Both the position numbers and the translations under genes were made by a program. This document shows positions 1 through 8,619 of a stretch of 64,000 nucleotides of DNA, piece by piece. The notes beneath the pieces are model-generated. The model had not been told where the DNA came from, made no database searches, and saw only the letters and a program-made list of their open reading frames with translations. Numbering within the stretch: the first letter of the stretch is position 1; each line of letters opens with the position of its first letter. Source of the stretch: Thermohalobaculum sp039026375 (lineage in GTDB: Bacteria; Pseudomonadota; Alphaproteobacteria; Rhodobacterales; Rhodobacteraceae); contig JBCCML010000001.1 in NCBI GenBank assembly GCA_039026375.1, positions 121,290 to 185,289 of the forward strand, written 5' to 3'.

Positions 1-303
1 GTCGAGAGCCCAACGAAGGTTCACGGCAGTCGGCCGCGTTGCCAACAGTTGGTCATAGGCGGCCTGAATCGATGAGTCCGAGGCATCTCGGCGCATTGCC
101 AACGCCATGCCATAGGCCGCAGTCGCACCGATCAAGGGCGCGCCCCGGACCTTCATCTCCCGAATGGCCTTGGCTGCATCATCGACGGTATGCAATTCGG
201 AAGTCACGAACCTGAAGGGCAGTTTCGTCTGGTCGATAATGCCTACGTGACTGCCGTCTTGTGTCGCCCAGATTGGACGCCAAGACTTGTCTTCGATCAT
301 CAT
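1..303 (-). CDS. mtnA: Methylthioribose-1-phosphate isomerase, N-terminal part (cut by window edge)
   Basis: MtnA converts 5-methylthioribose 1-phosphate to 5-methylthioribulose 1-phosphate in salvage of methylthioadenosine, in the cytoplasm. Only the first 101 codons are inside the window; the gene runs off the left edge. The translation contains the family hallmark VRGAPLIGATAAYGMALA at about residues 55-72, preceded by the IIDQTKLPF-type strand and the helix DDAAKAIREM. Two adjacent ATGs (303 and 300) can start it; a GGAGAG box lies 8-13 bases upstream, which suits either. It is divergent from the oxidoreductase that begins at 934, with about 630 bases between. The fold is shared with eIF2B-like proteins, but the match to MtnA here is close. 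Confidence 0.88.
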   Translation of the reverse strand, partial: MMIEDKSWRPIWATQDGSHVGIIDQTKLPFRFVTSELHTVDDAAKAIREMKVRGAPLIGATAAYGMALAMRRDASDSSIQAAYDQLLATRPTAVNLRWALD

Positions 304-933
304 CGCTTCACTCTCCGGCTGGTGATTCTGCCGCACGTCGCCAAGACACACTAATAGTGGTTAATTCCCGGTGGCAGCGCAACCGTTGCACGAAATTCAG
401 CTGCTGCGTCGCATCCAAAGCGAACCGCCACCAATCGCTCTCCCTTGATGAGAGTGCCAGACAAGGTACCCCGACCGGCACCGACCAATCGACTCGTCGC
501 GCGGCGGCAGACGAAATCAAGCTGTAGAGCCGAGGATGCCAACCAGCCATTCAGTCGTTGCTGTTCAGCTCAGGCTCTGCGTTGCCAGGTCTCGGATAGG
601 CGCCTGGCCTGACGTCGTCGGGCACACCAACCAGGCCGCCCGGTGCAAGCTTGGGGCGAATTCCTGTTTTGAACGACATCGGCGTCATGAACTGGGATCA
701 ACACACTCGCTCAGCTTCTGGGCAACAAAGGGGTGGATGCGGCACTTCAGCAATATGTCAGGATGGACCCAAGACGCCTTGCTCAGTCAGATCCAGTTTC
801 GTCCCGCCCGCTCGAAACCTTTGCCGCGGCCAAACCCCGACATCAGAGATCACGCCCTTGACGCCAAGGCGCTGGCAACCGTCTAACACTCGCGCGAAGG
901 TTTACGACCAGAAACTGCGTGAAGGGTGATCCG
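304..933. other. Intergenic stretch between mtnA and the oxidoreductase; possible decayed coding remnant
   Basis: I see no intact gene here. The open frames in it have no recognisable family and poor codon character. Around 650-860 on the plus strand there is protein-like sequence split between two frames: LNDIGVMN in one frame, then LAQLLGNKGVDAALQQYVRM in the next. This could be the remnant of a frameshifted gene. Both flanking genes point outward, so their promoters should be in this stretch. No clear terminator or repeat was seen. Confidence 0.35.
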
Positions 934-2244
934 ATGAATTTGCACTCAATGCTTTTGGCACGTGCGGAATATGCCAAACCCGTAAGGGTCGGCCTCATCG
1001 GGGCGGGAAAGTTCGGCTCGATGTTCTTGAACCAGGTACCCAGCGTGCCAGGCCTAAAGGTCACTGTCATCGCCGACCTATCGCCAGACCGCGCGCGCGC
1101 CGCGTTGCGGCATGTTGGTTGGTCTGCGTTGGACGCAGCGGATGTGGATATCGTCCCGGACGGGTTGGCGCTGGCAGCGCGTGACGATGTGGACGTCGTG
1201 ATCGACGCCACCGGCCATCCGGGCGCTGGCATTCGACACGCCCGTGCCGCCATTGCGGGTGGCAAACACATCGTGATGGTGAACGTCGAAGCAGATGTGC
1301 TGGCTGGACCGTTGCTATCACAGGAGGCCAGAGAAGCGGGTGTCGTCTACACCATGGCCTATGGCGACCAACCGGCCTTAACGGCGGAACTTGTCGATTG
1401 GGCGCGCGCTTGCGGATTTGGCGTCGTCGCGGCTGGGAAGGGCACAAAATACCTCCCAACCTTCCATCAATCTACGCCAGACACGGTTTGGTCGCATTAC
1501 GGCATGACGCCCGAAAGCGCGCAGGCCGACGGCCTTAACCCCCAGATGTTTAACTCCTTCCTGGACGGCACGAAGTCAGCCATTGAAATGGCTGCGATCG
1601 CCAACGCGTGTGATTTAGCGGCGCCAACCGACGGCCTCTCGTTTCCCCCGTGCGGGGTGGACGACCTGCCCCACGTTCTGCGCCCGCTCAGCGACGGTGG
1701 GATGCTGGAAGGCAAAGGGATGGTCGAAGTCATCTCGTCGGTAGAACGTGATGGCCGCCCGGTGTTTCGCGATCTGCGTTGGGGCGTCTACGTCGTGGTG
1801 GAGGCCCCGAACGAGTACGCAAAAACATGCTTCAAGCAGTATGGGATGGTCACTGACAGCACGGGGCAATACTCGGCGCTCTATCGCCCGACGCACATGA
1901 TCGGGCTTGAGCTGAACATTAGCGTTCTGAATGCCGCACTGCGCGGTGAAGCAACCGGTAGCGCTCAAACCTTCAATGCAGATGTTGTTGCGACAGCGAA
2001 GCGTGATCTTTCCGTCGGCGAAGTCTTGGACGGCGAAGGCGGCTACACTGTCTACGGCAAGCTGATGCCCGCACGCGATTCACTGAAGGCAGGCGCCCTG
2101 CCCTTGGGTTTGGCGCACGGCATTCGGTTGCGTGTGCCCGTTCCTGCGGGCGCGGTTGTCCACTGGGACGATGTCGAACTGGATCAGACGGACGAGATTG
2201 TTCAGACGCGCCGCGCCATGGAACAGCGGTTCGGCCGAACGTAA
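934..2244 (+). CDS. NAD(P)-dependent oxidoreductase, homoserine-dehydrogenase-like with C-terminal SAF-like domain (possible DXR-like/DRL enzyme)
   Basis: A cytoplasmic oxidoreductase of about 436 residues. The N-terminus carries a Rossmann nucleotide-binding motif, VGLIGAGKFGSMFLNQ, within the first 30 residues. It is followed by a homoserine-dehydrogenase-like core (VDVVIDATGHPGAG, GKHIVMVNVEADVLAG) and a C-terminal SAF-like module (LSVGEVLDGEGGYTVYG; VPVPAGAVVHWDDVELD). This architecture matches the family that includes DRL, the alternative 1-deoxy-D-xylulose 5-phosphate reductoisomerase described in Brucella. Paralogues of that family act on other sugars or acids, so the substrate is not fixed by sequence. 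A GTG at 919 is possible, but the ATG at 934 has a GAAGGG ribosome site 7 bases upstream and is preferred. The divergent neighbour is mtnA, whose pathway can lead to DXP in some alphaproteobacteria. Confidence 0.75.
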   Translation: MNLHSMLLARAEYAKPVRVGLIGAGKFGSMFLNQVPSVPGLKVTVIADLSPDRARAALRHVGWSALDAADVDIVPDGLALAARDDVDVVIDATGHPGAGIRHARAAIAGGKHIVMVNVEADVLAGPLLSQEAREAGVVYTMAYGDQPALTAELVDWARACGFGVVAAGKGTKYLPTFHQSTPDTVWSHYGMTPESAQADGLNPQMFNSFLDGTKSAIEMAAIANACDLAAPTDGLSFPPCGVDDLPHVLRPLSDGGMLEGKGMVEVISSVERDGRPVFRDLRWGVYVVVEAPNEYAKTCFKQYGMVTDSTGQYSALYRPTHMIGLELNISVLNAALRGEATGSAQTFNADVVATAKRDLSVGEVLDGEGGYTVYGKLMPARDSLKAGALPLGLAHGIRLRVPVPAGAVVHWDDVELDQTDEIVQTRRAMEQRFGRT

Positions 2245-2321
2245 GTGACTTCCGTTAGCGTCGGGGATGACGTGGGGCCAAAGGTGTGCTCTGTTCGTGC
2301 CCGTCAGGATCGGAGGATTTC

Positions 2322-2768
2322 ATGGACGTCGTAGTTAGGCCAATCGAAGCCCGCGACGAAGAATCGTGGCGAGACCTGTGGACCGGGTACCTGGACTTCT
2401 ACGAAACCTCGGTCGCAAGCGAAGTCTATGAAGAGACCTTCCGAAGGCTTCTCTGCGACGACCCGCACGAGTTTCACGGCCTGGTCGCCGAGCGAGATGG
2501 CGCGCTGATCGGGCTGACGCATTACCTGTTTCATCGCCATTGCTGGCGCATTGAGAACGTCATCTACCTGCAAGATCTCTTTGTTGCTCCGGCGGCCCGA
2601 GGCACCGGGGCCGGAAGGGCCTTGATCGAGGCTGTTTATGCTGCGGGCGACGCAGCCGGTTGTCCCAGGGTCTACTGGCTGACCCAAGACTTCAACTCGA
2701 CGGCACGCAAGCTCTATGATCATGTCGCGACGCTTTCCCCATTCATCAAGTATGATCGGCCAGCTTGA
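2322..2768 (+). CDS. GNAT family N-acetyltransferase
   Basis: A 148-residue acetyl-CoA-dependent N-acetyltransferase; substrate unknown. The acetyl-CoA pyrophosphate-binding motif of the family is visible as LFVAPAARGTGAGRALI (Q/R-x-x-G-x-G/A type) near residues 88-104, after the beta-4 strand VIYLQDLFV. The C-terminus has the usual LTQDFNSTARKLYDH helix. The ATG at 2322 is chosen because a CGGAGGA ribosome site lies just upstream; a longer frame from 2286 lacks this. It follows the oxidoreductase by 77 bases on the same strand, so co-transcription is possible. Nothing in the sequence identifies the acceptor. Confidence 0.85.
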   Translation: MDVVVRPIEARDEESWRDLWTGYLDFYETSVASEVYEETFRRLLCDDPHEFHGLVAERDGALIGLTHYLFHRHCWRIENVIYLQDLFVAPAARGTGAGRALIEAVYAAGDAAGCPRVYWLTQDFNSTARKLYDHVATLSPFIKYDRPA

Positions 2769-2843
2769 GACCGGCTTGCCCGGGGTGTCAGGTCAGGGAT
2801 TGTGCTTTTGACCCAGGACGTTCCTGGCCGGGCCGTCCCCAGA

Positions 2844-4211
2844 ATGACCGCCCTGCCTCTGAAGCAGGTCATTCGCTCAGGTCTACGAGTGGCTGCTGTC
2901 TCGCTCTGTTTGGCTGGGTGCGCCGCCCCGTCGTCCACCGTAGGTACAGCGCCTCACGAAGCAGGTTCACTACCCGGCCATCCGAGATTGGGTTCAGCCC
3001 TTCCCGCCGGACACACGCGCTATGATAACGCCTGGATCACGGACGCCTTTGTCCGTCTGACGCATGACTTGGAATGGGGTCAGCGCCGCCCGCATCTCCT
3101 CCGTTACGAGGAGCCCATCAACATCGTGATGTCGGGGCCCGGCGCCGCCGGTTACACGTCGTTCGTAGACGCCTACCTCGCCGAACTGCGCACACGCGCA
3201 GGTGTCGCGATCGGTCGGGCACCAGGATCCGGCAATCTGCTGGTTCGGTTCGTACCAGGCGCCGACTTCCGCGCCCAGATCCCAAAACACAGCTGTGTTG
3301 TTGCCCCGGGTCGGCTTGAGTGGGAGACGTTCCGGCGAGATCCCACCAAATTTGGCACGCGCGCGTTCGAGAGACAGCGATCGCTACAAGCAATGACCGT
3401 GTTCATCCCGGCAAATGCCGAGCCATATTTGATCAGAACATGCCTGATAGAAGAAATCGCTCAGGCGCTTGGTCCGGCCAATGATCTTTACGAGCTCAGT
3501 TTCTCCATCTTCAACGACGATGCGGTGCATCTATGGCCGACCGCGCTCGATTATCTGATGTTGAGGGTCCTTTACTCTCCGCAGATGCGCTCGGGCCTTT
3601 CGCGCGGCGAGACGCGCAGAGTTGTCCGGAGCGTGCTGGCGCAGTTGAACCCGATAGGCGAACGCGCACCGCCACAAACGCGCATTAATCCCAACGACAT
3701 GCGGGAGTGGTCGACCAAGATCAGCGCGGTCTTCGAACGCAGTCCATCAGCCGGTTCCAGGCGGCGATCCGCGAACCAAGCGCTGGCGATTGCCATCCGT
3801 CGTCGGCCGGGCTCAGCTTTCCATTGCCAAAGCCTGGTGACGCTGGCCCGGGTATCGCGAGACGAACCGGCGGCAGAGTTGGGGTTCCTGGAACGTGCAG
3901 AACGTATCTGCGCCAGAGTGCACGGCAGCGATGATCTCCGCATCGCGCTGATCAAGCTTTCGCGGGCCAGAGCGCTGTTTCGGGCGGGGCGCCCATCTGC
4001 CGCCCTTGGCCTGAGCGAGGGACTAGAAAGCCGACTGGCCTCACATGGCAAGGCCGAGCGCCTCGTCTCCCTCTACGCCTTGCAAGAGGCAGCGCTGCGA
4101 GCCATACAGCAGGGGTCTCGCAGCTTCGCCGCTCGCCGGCTTGCCGCTGAGTGGGGCGCTTACGCCTTGGGCAGGCGCCACCCCGAGGTCAGACGCTTGA
4201 TTGGCAACTAA
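2844..4211 (+). CDS. DUF2927 family lipoprotein
   Basis: A predicted outer-membrane or periplasmic lipoprotein of 455 residues. From the ATG at 2844 the N-terminus is a lipoprotein signal with the lipobox LAGC, Cys26 being the lipidation site. A DUF2927-like region follows at about residues 65-290, with the feature RTCLIEEIAQALGPANDLYEL that resembles a degenerate metalloprotease helix (E-x-x-Q rather than HExxH). The C-terminal 120 residues are Arg/Ala-rich and helical, resembling TPR-like packing. A GTG at 2802 would extend the frame by 14 residues but would put charged sequence ahead of the signal, so 2844 is preferred. Such proteins are common in Rhodobacterales; their function is not known. 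It starts 75 bases after the GNAT gene. Confidence 0.75.
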   Translation: MTALPLKQVIRSGLRVAAVSLCLAGCAAPSSTVGTAPHEAGSLPGHPRLGSALPAGHTRYDNAWITDAFVRLTHDLEWGQRRPHLLRYEEPINIVMSGPGAAGYTSFVDAYLAELRTRAGVAIGRAPGSGNLLVRFVPGADFRAQIPKHSCVVAPGRLEWETFRRDPTKFGTRAFERQRSLQAMTVFIPANAEPYLIRTCLIEEIAQALGPANDLYELSFSIFNDDAVHLWPTALDYLMLRVLYSPQMRSGLSRGETRRVVRSVLAQLNPIGERAPPQTRINPNDMREWSTKISAVFERSPSAGSRRRSANQALAIAIRRRPGSAFHCQSLVTLARVSRDEPAAELGFLERAERICARVHGSDDLRIALIKLSRARALFRAGRPSAALGLSEGLESRLASHGKAERLVSLYALQEAALRAIQQGSRSFAARRLAAEWGAYALGRRHPEVRRLIGN

Positions 4212-4226
4212 ACTCCGGAGAGCCGT

Positions 4227-4406
4227 ATGATACCCGCAATCGTCATCAGCTTGATTGCGGGGATCATCGGGTGGCGCAGAGCAGCGAGAGCTGGCGGGGT
4301 CACTGCCGACAAGCTGCAATACGCTGCTGCGCACGCAATCCCAGCCTTCCTTGTGGTGATGATTGCCATGGTCTTCATGGCTGAAATGCGTTGGCTAGGC
4401 TGGTAG
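4227..4406 (+). CDS. Small membrane protein (59 aa)
   Basis: A 59-residue protein with two hydrophobic segments, MIPAIVISLIAGIIGW at the N-terminus and AIPAFLVVMIAMVFMAEM near the C-terminus, separated by a short basic loop (RRAARAGG). The ATG at 4227 has a CGGAG ribosome site 6-7 bases upstream. It lies 15 bases after the DUF2927 lipoprotein stop and 11 bases before the VWA gene, so it fits within that transcript. Similar short two-helix proteins occur in Rhodobacterales, but I know no function for them. The frame is short, so the call rests on the ribosome site, the spacing and the membrane segments. Confidence 0.6.
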   Translation: MIPAIVISLIAGIIGWRRAARAGGVTADKLQYAAAHAIPAFLVVMIAMVFMAEMRWLGW

Positions 4407-4417
4407 CGGGCAAAGCG

Positions 4418-5605
4418 ATGTTTCTGAACCTCTTCTTCGGACTCAAACAGGCCAAGGTTCCCGTTAGCTTACGAGAGCACCTGATGCTGATGGACGCCAT
4501 GTCCCAGGGCTTGGTGATCTACGATGTCGAGGAGTTCTACTTTCTCGCCCGCTCGGCGCTGGTGAAGGACGAGCGCCATCTCGACCGGTTCGATCGGGTC
4601 TTCGCCGAGGTCTTCAAGGGGCTCGAGACGGTGTCAGGGTCCGAGGAAGGCATCGAGACTATGGAGCTGCCCGAGGAGTGGCTCCGCAAGATGGCCGAGA
4701 AGTACCTGACCGACGAGGAGAAGAAGGACGTCGAAAGCCTCGGCGGCTGGGAAAAGCTGATGGAGACGCTGAAGAAGCGCCTTGAAGAGCAGCAGGGCCG
4801 CCACCAGGGCGGCTCGAAGTGGATCGGCACCGCGGGAACCTCACCATTTGGCGCTTACGGCTACAACCCCGAGGGCGTGCGCATCGGGCAGAAGGAATCA
4901 CGTCACCGTCGCGCCGTGAAAGTCTGGGACAAACGACAGTTCAAGAACCTGGACGATACCGTCGAGCTTGGCACCCGAAACATCAAGGTGGCGCTAAAGC
5001 GCCTGCGCCGATGGGCGCGTGAAGGCGCCGCGGAAGAATTGGATCTATCAGGTACGATCCGCGCAACGGCAGAGCACGGATACCTCGACGTCAAAATGCG
5101 CCCGGAACGCCATAACGCCGTGAAGGTGTTGATGTTTTTCGACGTCGGTGGATCGATGGACGATCACATCAGAGTTGTTGAGGAACTTTTCTCCGCAGCT
5201 CGCACCGAGTTCAAACATCTCGAGTACTGGTACTTTCACAACTGCCTCTACGAAGGCGTTTGGAAGGACAACCGTCGGCGCTGGGATGCACAGACGCCAA
5301 CATGGGATGTGCTGAACACGTACGGACCCGATTACAAGCTGGTCTTCGTTGGCGACGCCTCGATGAGCCCCTACGAAATCGCCTATCCTGGCGGGGCCAA
5401 CGAACACTGGAACGCCGAGGCGGGTGAAGTTTGGTTGCGGCGCGCGTTGGACAAATATCCGTCCGCTGTATGGATCAACCCAGTGCCCGAGAAGCACTGG
5501 AAATACACCCAGTCGATCGGGATGATCGATGAGATCATGTCAAAGCGCATGTTCCCGATGACCCTCCAGGGCTTGGATGCGGCAACTCGGGAGCTCAGTC
5601 GCTAA
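4418..5605 (+). CDS. VWA domain-containing CoxE-like protein
   Basis: A 395-residue cytoplasmic protein with a C-terminal von Willebrand A domain of the CoxE-like type. The domain starts near residue 225 (KVLMFFDVGGSMDDHIRVVE); the MIDAS-like motif DVGGSMD is present, conservatively altered from DxSxS. Later features include LVFVGDASMSPYEIAYPGG and WLRRALDKYPSAVWINPVP. The N-terminal half is helical and acidic, then Lys/Arg-rich (RHRRAVKVWDKRQFKNLDD), like partners of MoxR AAA+ ATPases. The ATG at 4418 begins the conserved MFLNLFFGLKQAKVPV start. Relatives usually pair with a MoxR-type ATPase; none is seen nearby. Function as a chaperone or insertase partner is inference. Confidence 0.85.
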   Translation: MFLNLFFGLKQAKVPVSLREHLMLMDAMSQGLVIYDVEEFYFLARSALVKDERHLDRFDRVFAEVFKGLETVSGSEEGIETMELPEEWLRKMAEKYLTDEEKKDVESLGGWEKLMETLKKRLEEQQGRHQGGSKWIGTAGTSPFGAYGYNPEGVRIGQKESRHRRAVKVWDKRQFKNLDDTVELGTRNIKVALKRLRRWAREGAAEELDLSGTIRATAEHGYLDVKMRPERHNAVKVLMFFDVGGSMDDHIRVVEELFSAARTEFKHLEYWYFHNCLYEGVWKDNRRRWDAQTPTWDVLNTYGPDYKLVFVGDASMSPYEIAYPGGANEHWNAEAGEVWLRRALDKYPSAVWINPVPEKHWKYTQSIGMIDEIMSKRMFPMTLQGLDAATRELSR

Positions 5606-5814
5606 CCGGAAAAGCTGGCGTTGAACGCTTTCACGTGCCGAAGGTTCCCGAAACACGCTTGGTTTCATTTCTCAACGGCAGCCCAGCTGACCCGGCTTAG
5701 GGGACACTCCACAGAATGCGCCGAGACGGGACGGGTCGGGCGAAACTGCATTGATCACTGGTGGCTCGGGCCTGAAAGGCGTACCGTTTCGCCAGCACCC
5801 GAAAGGCCAACCAG

Positions 5815-6798
5815 ATGTCGACTGGCGCTAGTACCAGCAATGCTCGGCTGGGCATTCTCTTCATACTGATCGGCATGACCGCAATCTCGGTCAACGATAT
5901 GCTGATCAAGGCATTGTCAGGCGACTATCCCCTTCATCAGATGGTCTTCGTCAGATCGGCAATTGCGATCACGTTCAGTCTAGTGCTGGTGCAGATCGAA
6001 GGTGGCTGGAAGATTCTCCGTACGGACCAACCGGGTTGGCACCTGGTGAGAGGGTTATTGATCGTCACCGCGAACATGACCTTTTTCGCGGCCTTAGCGG
6101 TGCTGCCGCTCGCCGAAGCGACCGCTCTGTTCTTCGTAGCGCCGCTGTTCATCACATTGCTGTCGATCCCGATACTGGGTGAAAAGGTCGGCCCATACCG
6201 CATCAGTGCCGTGCTAGTCGGCCTCTTGGGTGTGGTGGTCATGCTGCGCCCTTGGGAAGCGCAGAACGCTCACGGAGTAGAGCGATGGATGCTCCTGCTA
6301 CCTATCTTGGCCGCCGCCGCGTATGCGGGGATGCAGATCCTAACCCGACGACTAGGGGTGACATCAAAAGCTTCCGCCATGGCGACCTACATTCAGGGTA
6401 CGTTTTTGGTAGTGAGCGTGGTGTTCTTCGCGATTGCAGGCGATGGAGAGTTAGCAGACGGGCTGACCAACCCAAGCTTGATTTTTCTGCTGCGCGCGTG
6501 GGTCTGGCCCACAGGGAACGACATTTGGTTGTTCTTGTTGCTGGGCCTGTCATCAGGCGTGATCGGATACTCGATGTCACAAGCTTATCGGCAGGCGGAC
6601 GTTGGGCTGATTGCGCCATTTGAGTACACCGCGCTGCCGTTAGCAGTCTTCTGGGGTTGGATGGTTTTTGGCGAACTGCCAGGCTTCGTCAGAGCGATCG
6701 GCATCAGCCTCATTCTAGCAGCCGGCATTTTCGTCTTTGTCCGTGAGCATCTAATCAATGGCCGCCGGTCCGGGCGGCGCCCCCTGCGGCGGCATTAA
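5815..6798 (+). CDS. DMT superfamily (EamA) transporter
   Basis: A 327-residue inner-membrane protein with about ten hydrophobic helices arranged as two EamA repeats, residues ~12-145 and ~160-305. Repeat features include PLHQMVFVRSAIAI, LAEATALFFVAPLFITLLSI with ILGEKVGPYR, and in the second half PFEYTALPLAVFWGWMVFGE. This is the drug/metabolite exporter fold; the substrate cannot be read from sequence. The N-terminus is cytoplasmic and short; the C-terminal tail is Arg-rich. The ATG at 5815 follows a weak AAGG box. The 209 bases upstream contain no gene I can support, so the promoter is probably there. Confidence 0.88.
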   Translation: MSTGASTSNARLGILFILIGMTAISVNDMLIKALSGDYPLHQMVFVRSAIAITFSLVLVQIEGGWKILRTDQPGWHLVRGLLIVTANMTFFAALAVLPLAEATALFFVAPLFITLLSIPILGEKVGPYRISAVLVGLLGVVVMLRPWEAQNAHGVERWMLLLPILAAAAYAGMQILTRRLGVTSKASAMATYIQGTFLVVSVVFFAIAGDGELADGLTNPSLIFLLRAWVWPTGNDIWLFLLLGLSSGVIGYSMSQAYRQADVGLIAPFEYTALPLAVFWGWMVFGELPGFVRAIGISLILAAGIFVFVREHLINGRRSGRRPLRRH

Positions 6799-7171
6799 AG
6801 ATCTGACGCGGTTCGAAGCACACGAAGATAGACTTCAACTTCATTAGTCCCGAATGGGACATTTCGCAGTAGATGCGAGGTGCCTAACGAACGGAATCTC
6901 CATGAGAAGTATACGATTCGAGACAAAAATAGTTGGATTGACTGGCGACGAGTTGAACTGCCCAGCTGGCATGAGGTGTCGGGCAGTGACTCCGCAGACC
7001 TACCCGATGGTGTATCGGATAACGGCCGCTAAGGTCTCGAAGCGCTCAAAACTAATGGATAAGATGACTTGCCGCGCCCAAGCGTTTTCAGTCTACTGCC
7101 ACGCAGGGCGTTGGTGTCTTGGGCCGTGCTGTCCAAGCCGCCCGCAGGTGATCGGAAGGCAGGGCTCAGAT
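6799..7171. other. Intergenic stretch with no supported gene
   Basis: A plus-strand open frame runs through this stretch (from 6854) into the small secreted protein gene at 7172. The part before 7172 has no family resemblance, an irregular composition and several scattered cysteines. I read it as non-coding. No hairpin terminator or repeat was evident. Confidence 0.4.
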
Positions 7172-7528
7172 ATGAAAGTATGTGTTGGTTTGGTTTGCGT
7201 AGGCTTCATTATCTCTCAGGCCAATACCGCGGCCTCACAAAACGCAGATGTCATCCTGGAGGATGTGCTTCGGGCCGAATGGTGCGTGCAGGACACATCC
7301 ACCTTGGACGCCGTTTATCGCACGATTGGAGAGGAAGCCCGTTTCTCGGAAGAAGACTTTACGGCTTGGGACTGTGATCCTCAACGCGAATACATTTCGG
7401 ACGTTATCTTCAAGGCCGAAAGTAAGCTGCGATGGCAGGTGAGTTTCACGGGATGGATGATTGAGTGCAGTTGCCAGCAGTCGGGGCGTGGCAGCATCGG
7501 GCGCAGCAATGGGTTGCGGACTGACTGA
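7172..7528 (+). CDS. Small secreted protein of unknown function
   Basis: A 118-residue hypothetical protein, likely periplasmic. From the ATG at 7172 the N-terminus MKVCVGLVCVGFIISQANTA is a good signal peptide with cleavage near residue 22. The mature part is acidic, with Cys in WCVQDTSTLDAVYR, in WDCDP and in ECSCQ, which could form disulfides. I do not recognise the family. An AGGG box lies about 8 bases upstream of the start. The open frame extends upstream to 6854, but that extension would bury the signal peptide, so the short start is preferred. The last 20 residues (Gly/Ser/Arg-rich) look less protein-like, which leaves a chance of C-terminal damage. Confidence 0.45.
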   Translation: MKVCVGLVCVGFIISQANTAASQNADVILEDVLRAEWCVQDTSTLDAVYRTIGEEARFSEEDFTAWDCDPQREYISDVIFKAESKLRWQVSFTGWMIECSCQQSGRGSIGRSNGLRTD

Positions 7529-7636
7529 GTCGCTGAGGACTTTTCCCACCACGGTTTGAACCAAGGACGATAAAGGCCTCAGAGCATCTCGCCGCATAGT
7601 GATGACCCTCGACACCCGAAACCCTATATCAACGAA

Positions 7637-8344
7637 ATGTTGAAACTTCTGCTCCCCCTACTGCTGCTCGCCGGGTTCTGGTTCTTTGTTAAAGCGCGCG
7701 CCCAGGCTTCTGGAAATGCGTTGTTGAAGACGTCAAAACCACTTCAGCACGACCAACTTGATGCCCTGTTCCAAAAACTCGCTGATGCGGCCGGAATAGA
7801 TCATGTTCAAGTCCGCTTGTTACCTGAGGCATCGATCAACGGTCTCGCGACTGACACTGGCGAAATCTACATCACCCAGGGTTTGTTCGACACGTATCGA
7901 CGGGGCGAAGTCACGGCTCAAGAAATAGCCTCAGTAGCGGCCCATGAGATGGGGCATGTTGCGCTCGGGCATATGAAGCGTCGCATGATCGAGGTCGCCG
8001 GCCGTCAGGCAGCAGGCATGGTCCTGGGCGGTTTCTTGGCGCGGGCCATACCAATCGTTGGCGGGTACATCGCGGCATGGTTGCTCAACTTGCTAACGGC
8101 AACGCTATCCCGGCGAGATGAGTTTGAAGCTGACGCATATGCAACAGCACTTATGGTCAGGTCCGGACTTGGAGCTGAAGCACAGGCTTCGATGCTTGAG
8201 AAGTTACCAAAACTCGTTCCTGGCAGCACTGTAGTTCCAAGTTGGATGGCGAGCCATCCTCCAGCAGACGAGAGGGCAAGCGCCATCCGCGAAAATGCAG
8301 CGCGTTGGCAGATGCATACGCCCAACAATCAAATCAGCTCTTGA
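7637..8344 (+). CDS. M48 family zinc metalloprotease, membrane anchored
   Basis: A 235-residue peptidase of the M48 (Ste24/HtpX/BepA-like) family. An N-terminal hydrophobic anchor (residues 2-18) is followed by the catalytic domain. The zinc site HEMGH is at residues 103-107 and the third ligand Glu164 lies in the EFEAD segment. A second hydrophobic stretch at about 125-155 may be a membrane hairpin as in HtpX-like enzymes. The C-terminal part includes SHPPADERASAIRE, the conserved SxHP motif of the family. Role in membrane or envelope protein quality control is inferred from the family. It starts 8 bases before the phhB stop-to-start pair, that is, its stop is 8 bases ahead of phhB, so they are likely co-transcribed. 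Confidence 0.88.
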   Translation: MLKLLLPLLLLAGFWFFVKARAQASGNALLKTSKPLQHDQLDALFQKLADAAGIDHVQVRLLPEASINGLATDTGEIYITQGLFDTYRRGEVTAQEIASVAAHEMGHVALGHMKRRMIEVAGRQAAGMVLGGFLARAIPIVGGYIAAWLLNLLTATLSRRDEFEADAYATALMVRSGLGAEAQASMLEKLPKLVPGSTVVPSWMASHPPADERASAIRENAARWQMHTPNNQISS

Positions 8345-8352
8345 GGCACTGA

Positions 8353-8616
8353 ATGACAACGGTACCGGGATCTTTGACCTCCGCAGGTTGGTCGGTTAGC
8401 GATGATGGCAAGGCAATTTCGAAGACATATCGATTTTCGAACTTCCGCGATGCCATGGCATGGATGATGCGCGCGTCGTTTGAAGCCGAAGTGGCTGACC
8501 ATCATCCGGAGTGGTTCAATGTCTATAATCGTGTTGAGGTGCGTTTAACGACGCACGACCAAGGTGGAATTACCGATAAGGATATCACACTCGCAACCGC
8601 CTTCGATGCGCTATAA
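8353..8616 (+). CDS. phhB: Pterin-4-alpha-carbinolamine dehydratase
   Basis: An 87-residue enzyme that dehydrates 4a-hydroxytetrahydropterin, supporting pterin-dependent hydroxylases such as phenylalanine hydroxylase; a moonlighting role in molybdopterin-related chemistry has been proposed for some homologues. The active-site signature is intact: ADHHPEWFNVYN gives His50, His51, Pro52 and Trp54, and later THDQGGITDKD gives His68 and Asp75. Length is typical for the family. It follows the M48 protease by 8 bases. No phenylalanine hydroxylase gene is in the window, so its partner is not visible. Confidence 0.93.
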   Translation: MTTVPGSLTSAGWSVSDDGKAISKTYRFSNFRDAMAWMMRASFEAEVADHHPEWFNVYNRVEVRLTTHDQGGITDKDITLATAFDAL

Positions 8617-8619
8617 AAA

